From Rhodospirillales bacterium (GTDB lineage: Bacteria > Pseudomonadota > Alphaproteobacteria > JAJFIK01): 59,440 bases of DNA. The stretch is taken from contig JAJFIK010000005.1 in NCBI GenBank assembly GCA_021775005.1, forward strand, positions 1 through 59,440, written 5' to 3'. The notes beneath the pieces were generated by a model, which was not told the origin of the DNA, did not search any database, and worked only from the letters and a program-made list of their open reading frames with translations. The stretch's first letter is position 1, and every line of letters starts with the position of its first letter. A program made the position numbers and the translations under genes. Positions 1-8,313 of this stretch are shown here, in pieces.

Positions 1-761
1 CCTGTGTTGAGCTCTAAGCTTGGCTGTGCCGCACGCGTGGTCAGGCGCAATGGCGAGGTTTCAGCTTGGGGCTGAACCGCAGCACTTGGTCCTGGCTCCT
101 CAATGGCGCGGCGCAATTCCGGCACAGGCCCAATGGATGCAGGCGGTTCTGGTGCAGCGCGCTCTGGCTCATCACCAATGCTCCGCGGCTGAATGCCCAT
201 GTCGGCGAGGCGTTGATGGGCATCGCGCAAGCCTTGCTCGCCGGACATACGGAAGAGGCGGATGGCAAGGGCTTCGTCCGCCTCCATGCCTTCGCCTCGT
301 TGCGCCATCACGCCAAGGATGAACTGCCCGCGCGGATCACCGGCACGACTGGCGAGAAAAAGCCAACGCGCCGCTTCACGGGGCTCAGGCTCGTCAACGC
401 CCTGTCCGGCGCGCAGCATGGCCCCAAGGTTGACCATGGCGCTGACAAGGCCGTTCTCTGCGGCGCGGCGATAGAAATACACGGCACGGGCTTCGTCCAT
501 TTCAACGCCCTGACCACGGCGCAGAAGATGAGCAACGTTGCGCTGAGCCGACATGTTGTCACGGCGGGCCAGCGGCAGCCAGATTTCAAAGGCTTGGGCA
601 AAGTCACCGGCGTCATAGGCAGCGATACCGCGGACAAACTCAACGTCTTGTTCGGCGCTGGTAAGGTTCCGCGGTGGGGCTTCGTTTTCTGCTGTCACTT
701 GCGCCCAAGCGGGGGCAGCCAGAACAACGATCATTGCCAAAGTGGCGAGGGCTCGCAGCAT
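1..761 (-). CDS. Sel1/TPR-like repeat exported protein, 3' end outside window
   Basis: Reading the minus strand from an ATG at 761 gives an open frame of 253 codons that runs off the window edge without a stop. Residues 1-20 (MLRALATLAMIVVLAAPAWA) form a signal peptide with an A-W-A cleavage site. Repeats of about 36 residues follow (A-Y-D-A-G-D-F..., A-V-Y-F-Y-R-R-A-A-E-N-G, W-L-F-L-A-S-R-A-G-D-P-R-G, A-I-R-L-F-R-M-S-G-E-Q-G), with the alternating small and aromatic pattern of Sel1 repeats. A Pro/Glu-rich tail follows. Sel1 proteins are periplasmic or secreted protein-interaction scaffolds; no partner is visible here. An AAGGGA ribosome site lies about 12 nt upstream. The gene is divergent from pdxH. 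The plus-strand reading frames over this stretch are its shadows. Confidence 0.85.
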   Translation of the reverse strand, partial: MLRALATLAMIVVLAAPAWAQVTAENEAPPRNLTSAEQDVEFVRGIAAYDAGDFAQAFEIWLPLARRDNMSAQRNVAHLLRRGQGVEMDEARAVYFYRRAAENGLVSAMVNLGAMLRAGQGVDEPEPREAARWLFLASRAGDPRGQFILGVMAQRGEGMEADEALAIRLFRMSGEQGLRDAHQRLADMGIQPRSIGDEPERAAPEPPASIGPVPELRRAIEEPGPSAAVQPQAETSPLRLTTRAAQPSLELNT

Positions 762-948
762 ATGTGGGTCGTCCCTTTATGGTCCAGACTTAGGTCCGGA
801 CGTGTTCCCGTCCAATTGATCCCGCGCGAAATGCCCCATGCGACGTCCAGACCTGTGTCCTTCAGCCGCCGATCACGCTATCACTACCCTTATCGGGTGT
901 GGCCCCCGGAAGGGGTTCTCCCATAAATCGTTGGAAAAAGGCAAGCAT
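762..948. promoter_or_regulatory. Divergent intergenic region with repeated GTCCAGAC boxes
   Basis: This 187-bp region separates the Sel1 protein (minus) from pdxH (plus) and must hold both promoters. The box GTCCAGAC-N4-GTCC occurs twice in the same orientation, at 782-797 and 845-860. The 8-bp palindrome GTCCGGAC at 794-801 overlaps the end of the first box. The spacing of 63 bp is about six helical turns. I see no convincing -35/-10 pair. A regulatory role is inference. Confidence 0.3.
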
Positions 949-1575
949 ATGGCAAATAGGTCTGAACAAGCGGTCGCTGACGAGATTTTCTCAAGCGCGG
1001 ACCCCCTGGCGCTCTTCTCAAGCTGGCTCACCGAGGCTGAGGCGACCGAGCCCAATGACGCCAATGCCATGTCTGTGGCGACGGTGGACGGGGAGGGCTT
1101 GCCCAATGTCCGCATTTTGCTGCTCAAGCACGCCGATGAAGACGGCTTTGTCTTCTATACCAACACCCAAAGCGCCAAAGGGGTCGAGCTCCTGGGGGCC
1201 GGCAAGGCGGCGCTCAATTTCTATTGGAAGACCCTGCGCCGCCAAGTGCGCGTGCGCGGCGCGGTCAGCCCGGTCAGCGCGGCGGAGGCCGATGCCTATT
1301 TTGCCACCCGCCCAAGGGGCAGCCAGCTGGGGGCCTGGGCCTCGGCACAATCCCGGCCCTTGGAGAGCCGCGATGCGCTGATCGAAGCCGTCGGCGAGCT
1401 TGAGAAGCAGTACGATGGGAAAGACGTGCCGCGGCCGCCCCATTGGTCCGGTTTTCGGGTTGTGCCCCAGGAGATGGAATTCTGGATCAATCGCGAGTTT
1501 CGGCTTCACGACCGCCGCGTATTTCTGCGAGGCGATGTAAACAGTCAATGGCAAACCGCACGACTTTCGCCGTAG
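949..1575 (+). CDS. pdxH: Pyridoxamine 5'-phosphate oxidase
   Basis: This FMN enzyme oxidises pyridoxamine or pyridoxine 5'-phosphate to pyridoxal 5'-phosphate, the last step of vitamin B6 synthesis and salvage, in the cytoplasm. The 208-residue product has the usual family length. It shows the FMN-binding segment N-V-R-I-L-L-L-K (about residues 48-55), the F-Y-T-N and R-G-S-Q-L-G-A-W-A-S stretches, the R-L-H-D-R motif near residue 190 and the terminal R-L-S-P typical of PdxH. The ATG at 949 was chosen because G-G-A-A-A-A-A-G-G lies just upstream. A longer frame from 838 would overlap the divergent promoter region and adds no family sequence. A CDF transporter follows 12 nt downstream on the same strand. 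Confidence 0.95.
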   Translation: MANRSEQAVADEIFSSADPLALFSSWLTEAEATEPNDANAMSVATVDGEGLPNVRILLLKHADEDGFVFYTNTQSAKGVELLGAGKAALNFYWKTLRRQVRVRGAVSPVSAAEADAYFATRPRGSQLGAWASAQSRPLESRDALIEAVGELEKQYDGKDVPRPPHWSGFRVVPQEMEFWINREFRLHDRRVFLRGDVNSQWQTARLSP

Positions 1576-1587
1576 ACTACGAGTCTG

Positions 1588-2544
1588 ATGACTGAAATCG
1601 ATCTTTCTCGCGCACGCTTAATGAAAACCGCGACCTACGCTGCTGTCACCGTGGCAGGGGTGCTGATCGCGGCGAAACTTGGCGCGTGGCTGATGACGGG
1701 CTCTGTGGCCATGCTCGGCAGCCTGGTGGACTCAACGCTGGACGCTATCGCCTCGGTGATCAATCTGGTGGCCGTGCGCCACGCGCTGACCCCGGCAGAT
1801 AATGAGCATCGCTTTGGCCATGGTAAGGCCGAAGCCATCGCCGGCCTGGGGCAGGGCGCGCTCATCATTGGTTCAGCGCTGTTTTTGCTTGCCGAAAGCG
1901 CGAGCCGTTTTTTCCGCCCCGTGGAAGTGCAGCAGGGATTACTGGGCATCAGCGTGATTGTCTTTGCTATCGTGCTGACGCTTTTCCTCGTGGCCTATCA
2001 GATGTATGTGGCGCGTAAGACGAAGTCTCTCGCCATTACCGCGGACTCGCTTCACTACCGCGGCGATCTGCTTATGAACCTTGGCGTCATTGCCGCGCTG
2101 GTGCTGACCACCTTCTTTGGCATGGCTTGGGCCGACCCGGTGTTCGGCATCTTTGTGGCGCTCTATGTGGGTTACGCTGCAGCGATGATCGTGCGCGGCT
2201 CTTACGACCAATTGATGGATCACGAATTGCCTGACGAAGTGCGCGATCAAATTGTGGCGGAGGTTTTCAAGCAGCAAGAAGTGGTCGCCCTGCACGATAT
2301 GAAAACCCGCGCTTCCGGCGGGCATTACATTATTCAGCTGCACCTGGAGCTTGACCCCAAGCAGCCATTGGTGCGCGCCCACAAAATCGCCGATCAGGTG
2401 GAAGACCTGCTTGAAGCCTTGTTCCCCTCCGCCGAAGTGCTCATTCACCAGGACCCGGTGGGGGCGGTGCCGCCAGATTACCCTGGTCGTGTGACGCGAG
2501 AAGAAGTGATGGCTGGCGCTGGTGCAGCACAGCCCATAGAGTGA
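1588..2544 (+). CDS. Cation diffusion facilitator (FieF-like metal/H+ antiporter)
   Basis: This inner-membrane exporter expels divalent metal ions (Zn2+, Fe2+, Cd2+ or Mn2+) in exchange for protons. The 318-residue protein has the CDF layout: six membrane segments in residues 15-200 and a cytoplasmic dimerisation domain (about 215-300). The four metal-site ligands of the FieF/YiiP transport site are present: D48 and D52 (L-V-D-S-T-L-D-A) in TM2, and H156 and D160 (D-S-L-H-Y-R-G-D) in TM5. The loop motif H-R-F-G-H-G-K-A-E (residues 74-82) is also family-typical. A DxxxD + HxxxD set points to Zn/Fe rather than Mn specificity, but substrate is not settled by sequence. It follows pdxH closely and may share its transcript. 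Confidence 0.93.
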   Translation: MTEIDLSRARLMKTATYAAVTVAGVLIAAKLGAWLMTGSVAMLGSLVDSTLDAIASVINLVAVRHALTPADNEHRFGHGKAEAIAGLGQGALIIGSALFLLAESASRFFRPVEVQQGLLGISVIVFAIVLTLFLVAYQMYVARKTKSLAITADSLHYRGDLLMNLGVIAALVLTTFFGMAWADPVFGIFVALYVGYAAAMIVRGSYDQLMDHELPDEVRDQIVAEVFKQQEVVALHDMKTRASGGHYIIQLHLELDPKQPLVRAHKIADQVEDLLEALFPSAEVLIHQDPVGAVPPDYPGRVTREEVMAGAGAAQPIE

Positions 2545-2548
2545 CCTT

Positions 2549-3097
2549 ATGAAAATCAACGTCATTGCATTTGCACTCCTCACACCGCTTCTCGCCAGCA
2601 ACGGCGCGGTGATGGCGCAAACCGAAGACCCCGTTGACCTAACAGTCATTGCGGAATGCGGCGTGCTCAGAAACACAATGTTTCAGCCCATGCGCATGGG
2701 TGAGGTACTGGATTATTTTGCCCGTGAGGGCGAGGGCCAGATTGATCGCCGCCGCGCCGCTCATGTCACCGTCTATCGCTCATCGGCATTACCCGATGAC
2801 GCGGTGGTAATGCGTTATAGCAATGCAAGTGGCGATCAGCACTTTGATGCCTCTGGCGGCCTGGTACGCATCCAAGGGCGCTTGATGGTCCAGGCCATGC
2901 CGCGCATTGATATGGCCAGCGGCGAAGCGGACACGCGGTTTATGTTTCAACGCCCCAGCGGCATTCCCACCGACCGTCAATTGCCTGCCGAGGCGGCGGA
3001 CGAGTACTACGTCAATGGTCGCACGCCGCTCTATGACCGCCCATTTGCGCGGCAACGCTATAACTTCACAGGCCGCTGCGAAGTCGCGGGGGAGTAA
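2549..3097 (+). CDS. Exported protein of unknown function
   Basis: This 182-residue protein starts 4 nt after the CDF transporter stop, so it probably belongs to the same transcript. Residues 1-24 form a signal peptide ending in V-M-A-Q, suggesting periplasmic localisation. The mature part contains two cysteines (C36 in A-E-C-G-V-L and C177 in G-R-C-E) that could form a disulphide. I do not recognise the family. Position next to a metal exporter could mean a role in metal homeostasis, but there is no metal-ligand motif to support that. Confidence 0.7.
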   Translation: MKINVIAFALLTPLLASNGAVMAQTEDPVDLTVIAECGVLRNTMFQPMRMGEVLDYFAREGEGQIDRRRAAHVTVYRSSALPDDAVVMRYSNASGDQHFDASGGLVRIQGRLMVQAMPRIDMASGEADTRFMFQRPSGIPTDRQLPAEAADEYYVNGRTPLYDRPFARQRYNFTGRCEVAGE

Positions 3098-3100
3098 GCT

Positions 3101-3463
3101 GTGACGACGATTCAGGTTGTTCCGATTTGGGGGTACGGTTGGTATGATATGCGAGCTGGACAGTCGGGATTAGAGCTTCCCGCGCGATTTGCAATGCAAG
3201 TCGTTCGGGTAACAAATTCTCATAGCAAGTTGTATCGCATACTCGGCAAGACAATCGAAAAGCACCCGGTATTGGACGATTTCTCTGTGGTCTTGGATCG
3301 GCGTCACTCATATGGCGGGACAGTGGACTTCAATTTTCGTGGGTTTGAGTCAGACCAGTCAGCTTTGGCCGCGTTTGAAGGCCACAAATCCGGTGATCCA
3401 GAAATAGTTGGGTATGCACAAGTGAAAATTGACGAATTGGACCTGCTGCCGACCGAAGATTAG
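3101..3463 (+). CDS. Small hypothetical protein, GTG start
   Basis: This 120-residue protein starts at a GTG three nucleotides after the preceding stop. A G-G-G-G-G-A ribosome site lies inside the end of the upstream gene, which supports translational coupling. There is no signal peptide or membrane segment. The sequence is rich in aromatic residues at the N-terminus (I-W-G-Y-G-W-Y-D) and looks like a small alpha/beta cytoplasmic protein. The local base composition is visibly less GC-rich than in neighbouring genes, which may mean recent acquisition. No family recognised. Confidence 0.6.
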   Translation: MTTIQVVPIWGYGWYDMRAGQSGLELPARFAMQVVRVTNSHSKLYRILGKTIEKHPVLDDFSVVLDRRHSYGGTVDFNFRGFESDQSALAAFEGHKSGDPEIVGYAQVKIDELDLLPTED

Positions 3464-3865
3464 TTGCGTTCATTATACGCGCCGAGGAAGTGCGTGGTGG
3501 CGAGGTAGCGGGGGAGTAGGGCCGTATGGAGTCGTACCTCCATCTTTGTCATGTTCGGATATTCGCCTTGGTGGGCATGGGCCGGGTCCGAACATCTGGC
3601 AGAGCCAGCGAATTCTTGTGGCTGATCGCAACAATTTTGGGTCGCCCCCCCTCCCTAACCCTCGCCCTTCCCCTCAAACGGGGGGGGAGGGAATGATATG
3701 CTGCCCGTTCTTAACCTCCCCCTTGCCGGGGGAGGTCGGCGCGTCGGCGCCGGGCGGGGGTGGCGCAGCGCGAGGATCGCGGCCTCAGCCCAGCGCTAGG
3801 AAACCTTGCCGCCGCTTCCCCCTGCCGCTACAACCGGCTGACATAAAATCAGGAGGAGGGCTCCC
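3464..3865. other. Gene-free stretch with C/G-rich hairpin repeats
   Basis: About 400 bp without a credible gene. The first 180 bp are ordinary, without a clear motif. Two adjacent C-rich/G-rich inverted repeats occupy 3644-3772 (listed separately). The last 90 bp lead into the acyl-CoA ligase, with a strong A-G-G-A-G-G-A ribosome site at 3851-3857. A 149-codon open frame through this stretch is composed of repeat-derived Gly/Pro/Arg runs and is not credible as a protein. Confidence 0.6.
3644..3772. repeat. Interspersed C/G-rich hairpin repeat, two units
   Basis: Unit 1 (3644-3691) pairs CCCTTCCCC with a G8AGGG arm. Unit 2 (3714-3772) pairs CCTCCCCC with GGGGGAGG and continues into GGCGCGTCGGCGCCGGGCGGGGGTGG, which contains a second G/C palindrome. 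A related unit lies at the far end of the window (59391-59419). Elements of this style, CCCTCCCC...GGGGAGGG followed by a GGCGC palindrome, are common intergenic repeats in alphaproteobacteria. They may act as transcript-end or mRNA-stabilising hairpins. Confidence 0.65.
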
Positions 3866-5494
3866 ATGCTGGGCTTGATGCAGGACTGGCCGCTATTGGT
3901 CAGCAAAATACTCGATCACGCGGCGATCAATCACCCAGAGCAGGAGATTGTCACCCGCACCACCGAAGGGCCCATCCAGCGCTATACCTATAAGGACCTC
4001 CACTCCCGTGCGCGGCAAATGGCCAAGCGCCTGGAGATGGCCGGGGTCAAACTAGGCGACCGCATTGCCACCTGCGCCTGGAACAATGCCCGCCACATGG
4101 AAGTCTGGTACGGGGTCATGGGCATGGGCGCGATCTGCCACACGGTGAACCCGCGCCTCTTCCCAGAGCAAATCGAGTACATCATCAACCACGCAGAAGA
4201 TTCATACGTCTTTGTGGACCTGACGTTCGTGCCGGTTTTTGAGGCCATCGCCAAAGACCTGCCAAAGGTCAAAGGCTTTGTCATTATGACGGACGCCGCT
4301 CACATGCCGGACACCAAACTCCGCGATGTGATCTGCTACGAGGATTGGCTCGCCGAAGCGGATGATGACTACACCTGGCCGACGTTTGATGAAAACACCG
4401 CCGCCGGGCTTTGCTATACCTCTGGCACCACCGGCAACCCCAAAGGGGTGTTGTATTCCCACCGCTCAAATGTGCTTCACGCCTTACTCGCCAACCAGGC
4501 GGACACCTTGGGCTTGTGTGCCAGTGATGTCATCCTGCCCGTGGTACCCATGTTTCACGCCAATGCCTGGGCCATTGCTTTTGGCGCCCCCGCAGCGGGG
4601 GCCAAACTGGTCATGCCAGGGCCAAAGATGGATGGGGAAAGCATCTATCAACTGCTGCATGAGGAAGGCGTGACCGTGTCAGCGGCAGTGCCAACAGTAT
4701 GGCTCATGCTGCTTGGTTATTTGGAAGACCAAGGCAAGGAACTGCCGCTGCTCAACTATGTGGTCATTGGGGGGTCTGCGTGCCCCCCGAGCATGATCGA
4801 AGCCTTTGAGACCAAATATGGTGTGCAGGTGTTCCATGCCTGGGGCATGACTGAGATGAGCCCCATTGGCACGCTTGGGCGTTTAAAACCCAAACATGAA
4901 TCCATGTCCCTGAGCGATCAGATAGCATTGAAAAGCAAACAGGGTCGTGCGCCGTTTACCGTGGAAATGAAAATCGTCGACGACGAAGGTAATGAGCAGC
5001 CGCGCGACGGCGTTGCCTTTGGCCACTTGGTGGTGCGGGGTCCCGCCGTTTCAAAATCATACTTGAAAGGCGAGGGCGGAGAGATTTTGGATGCTGATGG
5101 CTGGTTTGACACCGGCGATGTGGCCACCATTGATGCCGATGGTTATATGCAGATCACCGACCGCGCCAAGGACGTGATCAAATCCGGCGGGGAATGGATC
5201 TCAACCATCGAGATTGAAAACATCGCCGTAGGCCATCCAGGCGTAGCAGAGGCCGCTGTTATTGGCTTGCCGCACCCTAAATGGGATGAGCGCCCTTTGC
5301 TGATCGTGGTAGCCAAAGACGGCACCTCCCCCAGTGGTAAGGACATTTTGGCGTATCTGGAAGGCAAAATCGCCAAGTGGTGGATGCCCAATGATGTGGC
5401 GTTCGTGGATGAAATTCCCCACACCGCCACGGGCAAAATCCAAAAAATGGACTTGCGCGCCAAATTCAAGGATCATCAGCTGCCGAACGACTAA
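3866..5494 (+). CDS. Acyl-CoA ligase, AlkK-like (medium/long-chain fatty acids)
   Basis: This enzyme activates fatty acids to acyl-CoA through an acyl-adenylate, feeding beta-oxidation. The 542-residue product has the full ANL-superfamily set: the P-loop Y-T-S-G-T-T-G-N-P-K-G (residues 184-194), the A5 region W-G-M-T-E-M near 330, the hinge region D-R-A-K-D-V-I-K-S-G-G-E-W near 430 and the catalytic lysine in T-A-T-G-K-I-Q-K near the C-terminus. The N-terminal sequence M-L-G-L-M-Q-D-W-P-L-L matches the start of AlkK-type medium-chain ligases. A strong A-G-G-A-G-G-A site precedes the ATG by 8 nt. Chain-length preference cannot be read from sequence. Confidence 0.9.
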   Translation: MLGLMQDWPLLVSKILDHAAINHPEQEIVTRTTEGPIQRYTYKDLHSRARQMAKRLEMAGVKLGDRIATCAWNNARHMEVWYGVMGMGAICHTVNPRLFPEQIEYIINHAEDSYVFVDLTFVPVFEAIAKDLPKVKGFVIMTDAAHMPDTKLRDVICYEDWLAEADDDYTWPTFDENTAAGLCYTSGTTGNPKGVLYSHRSNVLHALLANQADTLGLCASDVILPVVPMFHANAWAIAFGAPAAGAKLVMPGPKMDGESIYQLLHEEGVTVSAAVPTVWLMLLGYLEDQGKELPLLNYVVIGGSACPPSMIEAFETKYGVQVFHAWGMTEMSPIGTLGRLKPKHESMSLSDQIALKSKQGRAPFTVEMKIVDDEGNEQPRDGVAFGHLVVRGPAVSKSYLKGEGGEILDADGWFDTGDVATIDADGYMQITDRAKDVIKSGGEWISTIEIENIAVGHPGVAEAAVIGLPHPKWDERPLLIVVAKDGTSPSGKDILAYLEGKIAKWWMPNDVAFVDEIPHTATGKIQKMDLRAKFKDHQLPND

Positions 5495-5521
5495 GCTCAA
5501 CCTTCAAGGGGGACCAAGGCG

Positions 5522-6313
5522 ATGGAGTCCATTTTCAAGTTTGTGCCCATGCTGGCGCTACTTCTAGGCGCCGCCGCGCTGCTTCTGGTGGCCGCGCCGG
5601 GGCCGGGCTACCGCTTTGGTGTGATGCAACTCGCCACCGTCTTTGAGATGTTGAAATACGGCGCCTTTGCCGGGCTTGGCGCCATGGGGCTGGCAATTAT
5701 TGCTATGCTTATGCGCTTTGCCGGCGTCTCCATGTCATGGACACAAATCATCGTTGCTGCGGTGCTAGGGGCCGCAGCATTTTACTTTGTGTTCTCGTTT
5801 CGGCAGGAAGCCTCTGCGGTGCCGCCGATCCACGACATCACCACCGACACTGTAAACCCGCCCGCATTTGTCGCCGTTGCAGCGTTGCGCGGCGAAGGCG
5901 ATCATCCGGTGAGTTATGATGGCGCGGATCCCGAACCGGGCGATACAGGCCGAACCATCAGCGAAGCGCAGTTGGCGGCGTATCCCGATTTACTGCCCTC
6001 CTATTTCAACTATCCGCCAAACATGATTCACAGCTTTGCGGAAGAAGAGGTCGAGGCCCAGGGTTGGGATATGGTTGCGAGCAATGAAGACGCGGGCATT
6101 ATCGAGGCCACCGACCAGACATTTTGGTATGGCTTCAGCGATGACATTGTCATCCGTATTGCGCGCGGTGACGATGATCGGGTGCGCGTGGATGTGCGCT
6201 CAAAATCCCGTGTGGGCATCTCTGATGTAGGCGCTAATGCGGCGCGCATCGAAGCTTATTTGTCAGGGCTTGAACAACGCGTGCAGACCTATTCTGACAA
6301 TTCATCGGACTGA
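5522..6313 (+). CDS. DUF1499 membrane protein
   Basis: The first 100 residues hold three hydrophobic segments (about 7-25, 38-60 and 72-95). The remaining part is a soluble DUF1499 domain, recognisable from P-P-I-H-D-I-T-T-D-T near residue 101 and from W-Y-G-F-S-D-D-I-V-I-R-I and V-D-V-R-S-K-S-R-V-G-I-S-D-V-G-A-N-A-R near 205-240. The biochemical role of DUF1499 is unknown to me; many proteobacterial members are envelope proteins. It follows the acyl-CoA ligase by 27 nt with an A-A-G-G-G-G-G-A site, so the two may be cotranscribed. The 3' end converges on the metallo-beta-lactamase-fold gene. Confidence 0.88.
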   Translation: MESIFKFVPMLALLLGAAALLLVAAPGPGYRFGVMQLATVFEMLKYGAFAGLGAMGLAIIAMLMRFAGVSMSWTQIIVAAVLGAAAFYFVFSFRQEASAVPPIHDITTDTVNPPAFVAVAALRGEGDHPVSYDGADPEPGDTGRTISEAQLAAYPDLLPSYFNYPPNMIHSFAEEEVEAQGWDMVASNEDAGIIEATDQTFWYGFSDDIVIRIARGDDDRVRVDVRSKSRVGISDVGANAARIEAYLSGLEQRVQTYSDNSSD

Positions 6314-6362
6314 TCGACATCATTGATTGGGGCCCGATATACAGCAGCGCAGGCGAAAGCCC

Positions 6363-7262
6363 TTAACCCGGCAACCGGTACGTCGCGTCGAACGCGGTTC
6401 CATTGTCTGAGAATATGCGACCAGTTTCTACCATGTGAATAAGGTGCGCGTGCACAGAACGGGCGGCGGCGGGATGAAGGCGGCTATCCACATCCTTGTA
6501 CATTTGCGCCACCATGGCCGGGATGGTACTGATCTCTTCCGTCAGGCAGGCAAGAATTTGCAACTCTCGCGCTTCGCGGTGATGAATAAATGATCTTACA
6601 AAGTCTTGCGGATTTTCAATGGCTGGCCCGTGCGTTGGCCAATAGCGCACGTCATCGCGAGTGAGCAGTTTGCGCAATGACGCAAAATAATCCGCCATGT
6701 TGCCATCGGGCGGCGTGATCACGCTGGTGGACCACCCCATCACATGATCGCCGGTGAAGAGCACTTTTTCTTCTGCCAGGCCAAAGCAAATATGGTTCGA
6801 GGTGTGCCCGGGGGTATGGACCGCTTCGACCGTCCAGCCCTTGCCTTCAATCTTATCACCGCCGCGTATGGCCACATCGGGGACGAAGTCCATGTCGCCG
6901 CCTTCTTCCACTTTCGCGCTCTCATCGGCACCGGAGCCGTGCGGGCCATAGCCATAGGTCTGGGCACCGGTGGTCGCTTGCAGCTCGCGCGCAAGGGGCG
7001 AGTGATCGTTGTGCGTATGAGTGATGAGGATATGGCTGACGGTTTCGCCTTCAATGGCGCGCATGAGGGCTTCGAAGTGGGTTTCGTCGCGGGGGCCAGG
7101 GTCGATCACCGCCACTTGCCCGCGGCCGATGATGTAAGTGCCGGTGCCGGTGAAGGTAAACGGTCCGGAGTTCTTGGCAATGACGCGGCGGATCAGCGGG
7201 GAGAGATCATCGCACGCGCCATATTCAAATTCGATCTCGCGAACGAAGGGGATCCCGGCCAT
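6363..7262 (-). CDS. Metallo-beta-lactamase-fold hydrolase (LACTB2-like)
   Basis: The 299-residue product has the dinuclear metal motif T-H-T-H-N-D-H (H82, H84, D86, H87), a second histidine in H-T-P-G-H-T, the aspartate of F-T-G-D-H, and a histidine in P-T-H-G-P. A C-terminal helical extension (about 220-299) resembles the winged-helix tail of LACTB2-type proteins. Substrate is unknown: the family includes hydrolases acting on nucleic acids, thioesters and lactones. The start at 7262 was chosen because its ATG overlaps the upstream stop (TGATG). The longer frame to 7334 would lie inside the neighbouring gene. The overlap indicates translational coupling to the ATP-grasp-like gene. Confidence 0.88.
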   Translation of the reverse strand: MAGIPFVREIEFEYGACDDLSPLIRRVIAKNSGPFTFTGTGTYIIGRGQVAVIDPGPRDETHFEALMRAIEGETVSHILITHTHNDHSPLARELQATTGAQTYGYGPHGSGADESAKVEEGGDMDFVPDVAIRGGDKIEGKGWTVEAVHTPGHTSNHICFGLAEEKVLFTGDHVMGWSTSVITPPDGNMADYFASLRKLLTRDDVRYWPTHGPAIENPQDFVRSFIHHREARELQILACLTEEISTIPAMVAQMYKDVDSRLHPAAARSVHAHLIHMVETGRIFSDNGTAFDATYRLPG

Positions 7263-8197
7263 CAGGCGGCGTAGGATTTGATGGTTTGCGTCAACGCATC
7301 GCCAAGCCGTCCCAGCGCTTCCATCTTCTTCCACGTCTTCAGGGGGATGGGCGGGCCCATATCGGTCTTGTTGACGTCCACCACATAGATGCGTCCGTCT
7401 TGGAGATCGCGCAGCACGTCGAGGCCGCCAAAGTCGAGACCCATTTCGCGAGAAAAGGCGATCAGGCGGCGCACTTCTATGTCGGAAAGGGCCTCAACGG
7501 TTTCCACCATCACCGCTTCGGTGTTCTCATTGGCAAAGCGCGTTCCCTTGGGGCGGCGCTTGAGATAAACAAATGGAATGCCGTCACCAATGACGGGCAC
7601 GCGAATGTCTTCCACCATTTCGCCATCGTAGCAGTTCTCAACAAAGCGCTGGTAGGCCATGCCGGGGGTTGCTTCCTTGATGGGACAATCAATGATTTGC
7701 CCATCATGGCGTGCGTTGTCGTCAGACTTGGCAACAACTTTGCCTTCGTAAGTTGTCGGATCAACGCCCAGGTCATAGCCAAAAACATCTTTGAAGACCG
7801 CTTGAACTTTGCGCTTTGAGATATCGGTGCAATAGCCGTTCATGGCCTTCTTGTTGGAGCGCTCCACCAAGTCTTCATTCAGGGACGCAACGGTGACGTC
7901 TTCAAAATAAAACAGCACGTCGCAGGCGTGATAATCTTCTGAGAATTTCATGCCCATGAATTTGGTCACGTTCCAAAGCTTGTACCAGGGCTTGGGGCGC
8001 GCGGGGTAGAACCCGATGGTGATCGGCGTGCGGTTGAAGGTCAGAACCCGCGTCCAAAACACCGCACCGATCATGAAGTACATCACCACCTGCCGGAAAA
8101 TCGCGTAGAACATATCGCCCGACAGCGGGATCGACTTGCCCAGGCTCTCAATATGGATTTCACGCCGCCCAATTTTGGCGTCTGAGTAGATCAGCAT
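7262..8197 (-). CDS. ATP-grasp-like protein of unknown substrate
   Basis: The 311-residue protein has a C-terminal segment with the shape of an ATP-grasp metal site: D-F-G-G-L-D-V-L-R-D followed by I-Y-V-V-D-V-N-K-T-D-M-G-P-P (about residues 250-285), where the D..N pair would bind Mg-ATP. The middle part holds a lysine in K-V-V-A-K-S-D and an acidic segment. The N-terminus has one hydrophobic stretch (F-R-Q-V-V-M-Y-F-M-I-G-A-V-F-W). ATP-grasp enzymes ligate carboxylates to amines or thiols; the substrate here is unknown. The stop overlaps the start of the metallo-beta-lactamase-fold gene, so ligation and hydrolysis may act on the same compound (inference). A good promoter lies at 8258-8285. 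Confidence 0.75.
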   Translation of the reverse strand: MLIYSDAKIGRREIHIESLGKSIPLSGDMFYAIFRQVVMYFMIGAVFWTRVLTFNRTPITIGFYPARPKPWYKLWNVTKFMGMKFSEDYHACDVLFYFEDVTVASLNEDLVERSNKKAMNGYCTDISKRKVQAVFKDVFGYDLGVDPTTYEGKVVAKSDDNARHDGQIIDCPIKEATPGMAYQRFVENCYDGEMVEDIRVPVIGDGIPFVYLKRRPKGTRFANENTEAVMVETVEALSDIEVRRLIAFSREMGLDFGGLDVLRDLQDGRIYVVDVNKTDMGPPIPLKTWKKMEALGRLGDALTQTIKSYAA

Positions 8198-8257
8198 TTT
8201 GAGCGTGTACCCCGGCTTGGCCCAGCCGCGTGGGCCATGGGCGATTGAGTTATCCCG

Positions 8258-8285
8258 ATTATGGGAACGATCCGTTGTTTTTCAA
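8258..8285 (-). promoter_or_regulatory. Predicted sigma-70-type promoter for the ATP-grasp/MBL pair
   Basis: On the minus strand TTGAAA (8285-8280) and CATAAT (8263-8258) are separated by 16 nt. Each hexamer matches the consensus at five of six positions. It lies 61 bp upstream of the ATG at 8197 and downstream of the PLP-lyase stop at 8314, so the pair can be transcribed independently of the PLP gene. Confidence 0.45.
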
Positions 8286-8313
8286 GCGCGACCAATTATC
8301 CGCGCCAAAGTCC

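Noticed and set aside
66-926. 286-codon plus-strand frame at the window start
   Set aside because: Overlaps the Sel1 protein on the other strand, which has a signal peptide and clear repeats; the plus frame has no domain and no ribosome site.
3429-3878. 149-codon frame between the hypothetical gene and the acyl-CoA ligase
   Set aside because: Gly/Pro/Arg runs come from the C/G-rich hairpin repeats and it overlaps both neighbours.
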